A stretch of DNA of 11,575 bases, from the NCBI GenBank assembly GCA_021443405.1, contig JABUUA010000031.1, positions 14,024 through 25,598 of the forward strand. The letters run 5' to 3'. This document shows positions 5,737-11,575 of this stretch, in pieces. Within the stretch, counting starts at the first letter, position 1; each line of letters opens with the position of its first letter. Source of the stretch: Bacteroidaceae bacterium. GTDB lineage: Bacteria > Bacteroidota > Bacteroidia > Bacteroidales > Bacteroidaceae. The translations under genes were made by a program, and so were the position numbers. Under the pieces are notes generated by a model. That model was not told where the DNA came from. It ran no database searches and saw only the letters and a program-made list of their open reading frames with translations.

Positions 5737-7398
5737 TCAGTACGTGAAGGAACTGCCTCCGGCAAACTCTCTCAGCAACGAGGTGGGCGGCACTTGGTCG
5801 CCGGGCACGGGCACAAAGTAGTTGAGGAACTTGCGCAGCCGGCTGGCCTCGCTGTACTCAGGTTCGCGCTCGTTCACTTGCTCGAGGATGGGCATCACCT
5901 GGTTGCGTATCACGTTGAACTCGTAGATGAGCGCCGCGTTGAAGGTGGCGTCCGCCTCGTCCTGGTAGGGACAAATCCAGATTTCCTCGCCGCGTGTCAC
6001 GCTCGGGCAGCGTCGGATGGTGTCGGTGGCCGAGAAACCGCGGTATTTGTAGTCGCGGAGGATGCGGCGCAACAGGCGAATGTCGGTGGTGGGCACGTGG
6101 TTGTGGTCGTCGAGCGCAATGGTGGTGAGCGTCGATACAAAGATGCGATATTTCTTTTCCTCGGGAATCTGCTCCGACATCAGCGGGTTGAGGGCGTGGT
6201 TTCCCTCGAGGATGATGACGTCGTCGGGGCCTATGGACAGGTAGTTGCCCTCATAGACGCGGCGCCCCGTGGGGAAGTCGTAGCGCGGAAGCTCCACCGT
6301 CTCCCCCTTGAGAAGGGCGCAGATTTGCTCGTTGAAGAGGGCGGTGTCCACCGAACCGATGCACTCGAAGTCGTATTCGCCGTTCTCGTCCTTCGGCGTT
6401 TCCACGCGGTTCACCAGATAGTCGTCGATGCTGATGGTGTGGGGATGCAGTCCGCAGGCCATCATCTGCATGGCGATGCGCTTGCTCGTCGTGGTCTTTC
6501 CGCTGCTGCTGGGGCCGGCAATGAGCACCAACTTGGCGTTGCGCGCCACGATTTCGTCGGCGATGCGCGAGAGTTTCCGCTCTTGCAGCGTTTCGGCCAC
6601 GTTGATGATTTCGGTGGCGCGACCAGCACGAATGGCGGCGTTCAACTCGCCGGCGTTGCTCACGCCCATGATGCGTTGCCAGCTGTTGTGCTCGCGAAAG
6701 ACGTCGAGCATCTTGCTGCGCAGGCACCACGGCTCCAGTACGGCGGGGTCCTTCGTGCCCGGGACGCGGAGCAGCAGCCCGTCTGCCAGGCGCACGAGGT
6801 CGAACTGATGAAGCTGGCCTGTGTGGGTGAGCAGACTGCTGTAGAAGTAGTCGATGGTCTCGTCGAGCTTATAATAATAGGTATAGAGGTCGCCGAGCGT
6901 CTCCAACAACTGGGCCTTGCTTTCCATGCCACGACTGCGAAATAGTTCTATGGCCTCCTCGATGGGGCATTGGATGCGGTGGATGGGCATGTCGGCCGCC
7001 ACAATCTCGCGCATGCGACTGCGCAGTGCTTGGGCGTCGGTGTCGGTGAGCGGGCGCCCGATGTGCAGTTCGCAGAAGTGACCTTTGTCGATGGGCGCGC
7101 CGATGAAGAGCCGTCCACCGGGGAACAAATCCTCGGCGGCCTTGACGAGCACAAAGAACAACGTGCGCGTGTAGATGCGCTGACCGCCCGCCGTGTGCAG
7201 GTCGAGGAACTCCACGTCCTTGGAATTGTAGAATTGGTAGTTTAGTCCTTGCGACTTATTATTGATGTTGGCGCCTACGGGTCCAAACTCCATCGTCAGT
7301 CCCGAGAGCTCGTACACCTCCTGCAGTGTGCTGCCCAAGGGAGCTTGGAAACGGCGGCCGTTGTTCTTGCAACGTATGGTGATAGTTTTGTGCGACAT
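5737..7398 (-). CDS. TGS/ThrRS-editing-like domain fused to uridine-kinase-like P-loop kinase
   Basis: A 553-residue cytosolic protein. Residues about 1-65 resemble a TGS domain (TITIRCKNNGRRFQAPLGST), and about 66-190 resemble the second domain of threonyl-tRNA synthetase (GGRLFIGAPIDKGHFCELHI). Residues about 285-500 are a phosphoribulokinase/uridine kinase domain with Walker A GPSSSGKTT (295-303), the acidic pair SIDDY (D325, D326) and PRYDFPTGRR (371-380). The family is widely annotated as uridine or nucleoside kinase and would transfer phosphate from ATP to a nucleoside-like acceptor. The N-terminal domains suggest nucleotide or RNA binding, but the natural substrate is not certain. The length and order match the known family, so nothing looks broken. 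It is the third gene of its operon, starting only 3 nt after the stop of the secreted protein. A probable terminator follows at 5571-5633. Confidence 0.93.
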   Translation of the reverse strand: MSHKTITIRCKNNGRRFQAPLGSTLQEVYELSGLTMEFGPVGANINNKSQGLNYQFYNSKDVEFLDLHTAGGQRIYTRTLFFVLVKAAEDLFPGGRLFIGAPIDKGHFCELHIGRPLTDTDAQALRSRMREIVAADMPIHRIQCPIEEAIELFRSRGMESKAQLLETLGDLYTYYYKLDETIDYFYSSLLTHTGQLHQFDLVRLADGLLLRVPGTKDPAVLEPWCLRSKMLDVFREHNSWQRIMGVSNAGELNAAIRAGRATEIINVAETLQERKLSRIADEIVARNAKLVLIAGPSSSGKTTTSKRIAMQMMACGLHPHTISIDDYLVNRVETPKDENGEYDFECIGSVDTALFNEQICALLKGETVELPRYDFPTGRRVYEGNYLSIGPDDVIILEGNHALNPLMSEQIPEEKKYRIFVSTLTTIALDDHNHVPTTDIRLLRRILRDYKYRGFSATDTIRRCPSVTRGEEIWICPYQDEADATFNAALIYEFNVIRNQVMPILEQVNEREPEYSEASRLRKFLNYFVPVPGDQVPPTSLLREFAGGSSFTY

Positions 7399-7401
7399 CG
7401 G

Positions 7402-10338
7402 TTAAAAAAGTATTTTCTTTCCGTTCTTGATGTAAAGACCGCGGGTGGGTCGTGCCACGCGCCGGCCCTGCAGGTCGTAGTAGCAGTCGTCCGAGGGCTC
7501 AGTTGTAATGCTCTTCACGGGGGTGACAACGTCGTCGATGCTGTATTGTCCGTAGAAGTAGAGGCGGAAATTGTCGAATGCCGTCCAGTAGTCTGTGCCG
7601 GTGTTGTTGCCCTTGATGCCCACCTTCATGGTGGCGCTGCTGGTGGTGGTGAGCATCACGGCGTTGTCGTAGAAGCCTGCCGCAAACCACTTGCTGGCCG
7701 CCAACCCGTTGTTCGGGATGTAGAGGCCGTTGTATTTCTTCGTGGTTCCGCCCAGCGAACTTTCCTGCGGCGCGGCCCAGATGTGCTGGATGGGCGCGGT
7801 CTTGGCCTTTGCGTAGATGCTTACGTCCACGTTGTTCACGCCGTTCGTGACGAAATCCGTGTAGGTGGCGTCGTAGGCGCCGGGGCGCTGGAAGGCCGAT
7901 ACGTGCAGCGCGTAAGTGCCGGCCGGCAGTTTCTCCGTGGTCGTTTGGTTGAAGTCGAACTTTTGGTTGCTGAAGTCACACACCGAACTCGTGTAGTTGC
8001 CACCGCCCGTCCAGCCGTCGAGATTCTTGTTGATGTCGGGGTTGATGAGGTAGAACGAGAGGTCAAACGGTTTCCAAAGTTCCGTGGGATTCACCGACTT
8101 GAGGTACTGACTGGCGGCCGAGTAAAGGTCGTCCACGGCGGCGTTCATCACCGTGAAGCTGCTGCCGTTGGCCAGTGCCGACTCAGCCTGCTCGATGGGG
8201 GTGAGCAAGGCTTCGTCCACTTCCTCCTGCGTCTGCCCGTCGAGGGCGGCGTGCGGCGTGTCGTAGAGAGCTCGGATGTTGGCCACAAGGTCCGTGAGCG
8301 TCGCGGTGGCTTCCTTGTTGGCAGCCGCGTCGAAGAGTTCCATGTCGGCGTCCTCGAGCATCAGCCAGCGCTGGTTGGTGGCGGTGTTGGCGGGGTCCCA
8401 GTCGGCCACTTGTGTGGTGGTGGCGGTGCTCTTGAGCACCTTGTTGCCCTGCATCAGCCAGTAGGCAGTTCCCTTGTAGCGGCCGGTGACCACCTCCTCA
8501 CGTCCGGGCATGAACTGGAAATGCTCGGCGTCGGTGGGCTGGTCCTTGGCCACACCTTTGATGGTGCTGCCGTTGTAGGTCAGGTATTTTCCGCTGCCCA
8601 CGTTGTAAAGAATGTAGTGCGAGTTGGGCGCGTCGTAGGTAATGTTCCAGGCGAACTCGTCGTTGGCGCGCGCTTCATCGGCGCTGGCCTCGCGCACACG
8701 CAGTGCTCCGTTGCTGGTCATGGTCAGATAACTGGTGCCGAGACCGCAGTCGGCCGACTCGCTCTTGAGATAATATTTCTGATGGTCGTCCTGAATGAAG
8801 GTGTAGGCCGGCACGGGTTGGGTTCCCCACCACTGATACACCAGTCCGTCCTGGTGCAGCGCGTGTGTGATGAGGGCGTTGGCGAAGTAGAGACACGTGT
8901 TCTCGGGGTTGTAGGCATCCTCGTGAGCGCCGTTGATTCCGTAGGGCCACATGTGCGTTTTGTCGCCATCCAGCAAGTCGGTATTGTTGTTGTTGAAGAA
9001 GCGCACCATTTGCGTGGCGCGCGGTCCCAACCATGTTCCTGTGGAAACATTGGTGCGCAGGTTCGGATTGTTGTACCAAGAATCGGTGGTTCCCACGCCC
9101 ACGCCGTGGTTGGTTTCGTGGAGCATGGTGCCCGTCTGCTGGTAAGCCGTGTTCTGACTCACGCGCATCCAACCGTTGATGGTGCAGTCGGCCGTGCCGC
9201 TGCCATCGCCCACGCCGGGAACGTAGTGTACGCTGATGTTCTTGCCCGAAATGTTGCAGAAGTTGTTGTACAGCCAGATGCACTCGAGCGTGGCCGAGTT
9301 GATGCGGAAGTTTTCCTGCTCGCTGCCCTGATAGTCGTAGTCGCAGGTGACTTGTCCGAAGGGCAGTGTGGCGATTTTCACCGTGGCTCCGTAGCCCACC
9401 TTGCCGCCGCTGCCGATGGCGTAGGCGCGGACGTAGTAGAGCGTGCCGGGCTGGAGTTTGTCCATCACGTAGATGTTGCCGTTGTTGCTGAGGAAGCGCG
9501 TGGAGTGAGCGTCCAGCAATGTGGGTTCGGGCTCGGTGCTCCAGCAGAAACCTTTCTCCACGACACCCGAGCCGGTGACGTTGCTGCGGCCTAAGGCGAT
9601 GGTGGTGCCGGTGGCCACAAAAGCGCCTGTGGTCACCTTGGGAGCCGTGCCCGTGGCGTTGGCGAGTCGGTAGGAGAGTGTTGCGCGCGAGAGTGCCGCT
9701 GCTGTTTCGGCCGTGGCGCTGGCCTTGGCCGCGTCGATGGCTTGCTGCAGGGCGGCCGCCTCGTTGCCGTCGGGAGCGAGGAGCGCTTCGGCTTCGGCAA
9801 TCATGCGGTCCACTTCGGCCTGCGTCTCGCTGGCGATGTTGCCCTCGTAAGTGAGGCGGAAATTATCGACGCAAACCCAGTTGCCCGTGGCCGACTCGGT
9901 GCGGAAACCGATGGTGGTCTCGCCCGTGAGCAGGGTGAAGCGCACAGTGTAGTCGTTAGCGTTGTACACTTCGGTCTGCTGGTCGGCGGCAAAGATGTAG
10001 GCGCCGGTCTGCACGACTGTGGCGTCGGAGCCTTGCTGAATGTTCTGAGCCCTCACTGTGAGCGTGTAAGTGCCGGGCTCGAGGCCGACGATACGCTGCT
10101 GGATGCCGTAGCCACTGCCCACTTTCTGTCCCCGGGACACCCACTTTTCCATCCACACCTCGCCGCTGGAGCCTGCAAAAGAACCTGTGGTCGTGTTGAA
10201 GGACATGCCGCTGTTGTCCCATCCGGCGAAGCGGGCGGCAAAGTCGGGATTGTCGATGTACTGGGCTGTTACGTCGGTTTGCGCCTGTGCGCTGAGGGCG
10301 GTCAGCGACGCAAAAAGGAGTAAAGTCTTTAGTTTCAT
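7402..10338 (-). CDS. Large secreted multidomain protein with HExxH motif, FN3-like, beta-trefoil-like and repeated jelly-roll modules
   Basis: A 978-residue exported protein of unknown role. In order: signal peptide 1-19; a galactose-binding-like module (about 25-165, INxPDF.. to DNFRL); an Ala-rich helical linker (170-225); an FN3-like domain (230-326, ending YYVRAYAIGSGG); a possible metallopeptidase region (330-500) with HETNHGVGVGT (H407, E408, H411) and conserved-looking GDKTHMWPYGINGAHED (458-474). Then a ricin-like beta-trefoil (about 510-662, ending NQRWLM), a helical FIVAR-like stretch (668-750), a second galactose-binding-like module (755-930, again ending DNFRL), and the tail LQGRR...GLYIKNGKK (956-975). 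The start is the ATG at 10338, followed by a clear signal peptide; the open frame runs upstream to 10959, but that part is a shadow of the sirtuin. The ATG overlaps the sirtuin stop as ATGA, and the kinase starts 3 nt after its stop. It probably binds or cleaves host or dietary glycoprotein; this is inference. Confidence 0.9.
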   Translation of the reverse strand: MKLKTLLLFASLTALSAQAQTDVTAQYIDNPDFAARFAGWDNSGMSFNTTTGSFAGSSGEVWMEKWVSRGQKVGSGYGIQQRIVGLEPGTYTLTVRAQNIQQGSDATVVQTGAYIFAADQQTEVYNANDYTVRFTLLTGETTIGFRTESATGNWVCVDNFRLTYEGNIASETQAEVDRMIAEAEALLAPDGNEAAALQQAIDAAKASATAETAAALSRATLSYRLANATGTAPKVTTGAFVATGTTIALGRSNVTGSGVVEKGFCWSTEPEPTLLDAHSTRFLSNNGNIYVMDKLQPGTLYYVRAYAIGSGGKVGYGATVKIATLPFGQVTCDYDYQGSEQENFRINSATLECIWLYNNFCNISGKNISVHYVPGVGDGSGTADCTINGWMRVSQNTAYQQTGTMLHETNHGVGVGTTDSWYNNPNLRTNVSTGTWLGPRATQMVRFFNNNNTDLLDGDKTHMWPYGINGAHEDAYNPENTCLYFANALITHALHQDGLVYQWWGTQPVPAYTFIQDDHQKYYLKSESADCGLGTSYLTMTSNGALRVREASADEARANDEFAWNITYDAPNSHYILYNVGSGKYLTYNGSTIKGVAKDQPTDAEHFQFMPGREEVVTGRYKGTAYWLMQGNKVLKSTATTTQVADWDPANTATNQRWLMLEDADMELFDAAANKEATATLTDLVANIRALYDTPHAALDGQTQEEVDEALLTPIEQAESALANGSSFTVMNAAVDDLYSAASQYLKSVNPTELWKPFDLSFYLINPDINKNLDGWTGGGNYTSSVCDFSNQKFDFNQTTTEKLPAGTYALHVSAFQRPGAYDATYTDFVTNGVNNVDVSIYAKAKTAPIQHIWAAPQESSLGGTTKKYNGLYIPNNGLAASKWFAAGFYDNAVMLTTTSSATMKVGIKGNNTGTDYWTAFDNFRLYFYGQYSIDDVVTPVKSITTEPSDDCYYDLQGRRVARPTRGLYIKNGKKILF

Positions 10339-11039
10339 GGTTTCAGTATCTTTATTAATTCTTTCATTCCTTCGCTGGCCCCCTTTTGAATGTGCACGAA
10401 GGGGTGGTTGGAGTTCCAGCGCACCGGCTTCGGATCGATGAGATAGATGGGGGCGTGTTGCGGTACATAGTCGGTGAGTCCGGCCGCTGGATAGACGTTG
10501 AGGCTTGTGCCGATGACCACGTAGAGGTCGGCCGCGGCGCTGAGGTCGGCCGCCTGTTCCAGGTTGGGCACCGACTCGCCGAACCAGACGATGAAGGGGC
10601 GGAGCTGACTGCCGTCGGCGGCTTGGTCGCCCATCTTCACTTCCCATTGACCGGGCTCTAGGGTTCGAATGTACCGGGGGTCGTTGGGTCGGTGCGAACT
10701 CGTCACCTTGTTGAGTTCGCCGTGCAAGTGCAGCACGCGGCTGCTGCCGGCCCGCTCGTGCAAGTCGTCCACGTTCTGCGTGATGACGTGCACGTCGAAG
10801 TCGGGCTCTTGCTCCAGCGCGGCGATGAGTTGGTGGCCCTGGTTGGGCTGTGCTTCCAAGGTCTGCCGGCGCCGTTGGTTGTAGAAATTGGTGACCAGAG
10901 CGGGGTCGCGCATCCAGCCTTCGGGCGTGCAGACGTCCTCCACGCGGTATTGCTCCCACAGCCCGTCGGAGTCGCGGAAGGTGTTGATGCCGCTCTCGGC
11001 ACTCATTCCGGCGCCTGTCAGGAAAACGATTCTTTGCAT
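10335..11039 (-). CDS. cobB: Sirtuin NAD-dependent protein deacylase, CobB/SIRT5 type, lacking the zinc cysteines
   Basis: A 234-residue sirtuin that removes acyl groups from protein lysines using NAD, in the cytosol. It has GAGMSAESGI (9-18), FRD (21-23), TQNVDDLH (87-94), the catalytic His in HLHGEL (H106) and GTSLNVYPAAGL (177-188). Y53 and R56 in FYNQRRR match the Tyr-xx-Arg that class III sirtuins use to bind succinyl or malonyl groups, so desuccinylase activity is plausible. The segment between H106 and W152, where other sirtuins place four zinc-binding cysteines, contains no Cys. The start is set at 11039: a longer frame opens at 11066, but the promoter's TATCTTTG occupies 11064-11071 and would put the transcription start inside that extension. 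The shorter protein begins with the expected MQRIVFLTGAG. It is the first gene of a three-gene operon; its TGA overlaps the next ATG. Confidence 0.93.
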   Translation of the reverse strand: MQRIVFLTGAGMSAESGINTFRDSDGLWEQYRVEDVCTPEGWMRDPALVTNFYNQRRRQTLEAQPNQGHQLIAALEQEPDFDVHVITQNVDDLHERAGSSRVLHLHGELNKVTSSHRPNDPRYIRTLEPGQWEVKMGDQAADGSQLRPFIVWFGESVPNLEQAADLSAAADLYVVIGTSLNVYPAAGLTDYVPQHAPIYLIDPKPVRWNSNHPFVHIQKGASEGMKELIKILKP

Positions 11040-11063
11040 GCTAGTTCGTTGTTTATTGCCTAA

Positions 11064-11094
11064 CAAAGATAAGGTTTTTCCGCAAGTTCGCCAA
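11064..11094 (-). promoter_or_regulatory. Bacteroidetes-type promoter of the sirtuin-secreted protein-kinase operon
   Basis: On the - strand TTG (11094-11092), 20 nt, then TATCTTTG (11071-11064) fits TTTG-N19-21-TAnnTTTG. The transcription start would be near 11057, about 18 nt before the ATG at 11039. No Shine-Dalgarno sequence is present in the short leader, as is usual in this phylum. Confidence 0.7.
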
Positions 11095-11113
11095 TTATTT
11101 ATGAATCTTTTGC

Positions 11114-11121
11114 TATCTTTG
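11114..11121 (+). promoter_or_regulatory. -7 element of a divergent promoter for the discoidin-like gene
   Basis: TATCTTTG on the + strand lies 22 nt before the ATG at 11144 and is identical to the -7 element of the divergent sirtuin promoter 42 nt away. The -33 element is weak: the nearest candidate, TTCG at 11087-11090, is 23 nt upstream. The two promoters share the same spacer, so co-regulation or interference is possible. Confidence 0.5.
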
Positions 11122-11143
11122 CTAAGAAAATAAAACTTAGCGC

Positions 11144-11575
11144 ATGAGAAATCTATTATTTCTTGTAATAATAGCCTTGTCGATATCCGCCCAGGCCCAG
11201 CAGAAATTGCAGGGCGACGTCATCGGCTCCCGTTACTCGGTGGACTACGGCAACGGGAACGCGATGTCGGAGACCGTGAATGCCAAGCCGAATGTGTTCG
11301 ACGGCAACTACGACACCTACTTTGCCTCGTATGACCGTTCGGGTACTTGGGTGGGTCTGGACCTCGGAGCGCCTCATGTGATCACCCGCGTCGGGTGGTC
11401 GCCCCGCCTGACGCAAGCCCGAAGGGTGCAGCTCGCCCTCATCGAGGGAGCCAACCGCCCCGACTTCTCCGACGCCATCCCCCTGCACATCGTCCGCGAC
11501 GAAGGGGTGGAGCGCGCTATGACCTTTGCCGACGTCCACTGCTCGCGCGGCTTCCGCTATGTGCGGTATGTGGGG
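11144..11575 (+). CDS. Secreted discoidin (F5/8 type C)-like protein, 5' part; runs off the window end
   Basis: Open from the ATG at 11144 to the last base (144 codons, no stop). Residues 1-18 form a signal peptide ending AQA-Q. Residues about 45-144 have the F5/8 type C-like pattern of Bacteroidetes surface proteins: VFDGNYDTYFASYDRSGTWV (51-70), GLDLGAPHVITRVGWSPR (71-88), RVQLALIEGANRPDF (94-108) and RGFRYVRYVG (135-144). Such domains bind glycans, and in this phylum they often sit at the N-terminus of longer polysaccharide-handling or adhesion proteins. What follows cannot be seen. It has its own -7 element and is divergent from the sirtuin operon. The start is supported by the signal peptide directly after the ATG and by the promoter spacing. 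Confidence 0.87.
   Translation, partial: MRNLLFLVIIALSISAQAQQKLQGDVIGSRYSVDYGNGNAMSETVNAKPNVFDGNYDTYFASYDRSGTWVGLDLGAPHVITRVGWSPRLTQARRVQLALIEGANRPDFSDAIPLHIVRDEGVERAMTFADVHCSRGFRYVRYVG

Noticed and set aside
5568..5765. 65-residue - strand open frame after the kinase
   Set aside because: It overlaps the kinase 3' end and the A/T terminator repeat; the translation is basic and featureless.
5794..6945. A 383-codon + strand open frame opposite the kinase
   Set aside because: Antisense shadow of a well-recognised kinase, with no family resemblance of its own.
7249..9594. A 781-codon open frame on the + strand opposite the secreted protein
   Set aside because: It is a low-complexity, Val/Gly/His-rich translation with no domain. 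It lies antisense to a gene with a clear signal peptide and domains, and GC-rich codon bias opens such frames.
10339..10959. Upstream extension of the secreted protein's frame to a 1185-residue protein
   Set aside because: This part overlaps the sirtuin in another frame, has shadow composition, and would bury the clear signal peptide that starts at 10338.
10335..11039. Sirtuin as part of an anti-phage (SIR2-type) defence system
   Set aside because: The motifs are those of a CobB/SIRT5 protein deacylase and no other defence gene is adjacent.
11040..11066. Longer sirtuin start at 11066
   Set aside because: It overlaps the promoter's -7 box and precedes the conserved N-terminus MQRIVFLTGAG.

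Overview
The window looks like a GC-rich member of the Bacteroidales, most likely Prevotella-like. The evidence is three promoters of the Bacteroidetes type (TAnnTTTG at -7), almost no Shine-Dalgarno sequences, an alanine racemase of the kind that this phylum fuses to MurF, signal peptides ending in AQ, a discoidin-like secreted protein, and the C-terminal pattern LQGRR...GLYIKNGKK seen on many Prevotella/Bacteroides extracellular proteins. No mobile element, tRNA, rRNA or CRISPR array is visible.

Layout. (1) Positions 1-750, + strand: the 3' part of alanine racemase (probably of a MurF-Alr fusion), closing in an unusually long inverted repeat that includes the stop codon. (2) Positions 5325 down to 802, - strand: a three-gene operon with its own promoter and a structured leader of about 120 nt. 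It encodes a cytosolic Gfo/Idh/MocA dehydrogenase, a Tat-exported Gfo/Idh/MocA dehydrogenase, and an exported fusion of a DUF1080 (3-keto-glycoside hydrolase/lyase) domain to a xylose-isomerase-like TIM barrel. This set resembles the 3-keto-glycoside / glucosinolate locus of Bacteroides thetaiotaomicron (BT2156-BT2159, recalled from the literature), with two of its separate proteins apparently joined in one chain. (3) Positions 5169-5736: a 568-nt non-coding stretch with the promoter, several strong inverted repeats and a likely terminator. (4) Positions 11094 down to 5737, - strand: a second, very tight operon. It encodes a CobB/SIRT5-type sirtuin that lacks the zinc-binding cysteines, a 978-residue secreted multidomain protein with an HExxH motif, and a TGS/ThrRS-editing-like domain fused to a uridine-kinase-like P-loop kinase. 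The first two genes overlap as ATGA and the last two are 3 nt apart. (5) From 11144, + strand: the start of a secreted discoidin-like protein, divergent from the sirtuin operon.

How the genes may work together. The first operon reads as a periplasm-plus-cytoplasm route. A sugar or glycoside would be oxidised at C3, the 3-keto-glycoside would be cleaved, and the product would be isomerised or reduced. The second operon joins an NAD-dependent protein deacylase, an extracellular putative metallopeptidase/lectin and a nucleoside-type kinase. Their tight coupling is clear in the sequence, but no common pathway is obvious, which makes this the least explained part of the window.
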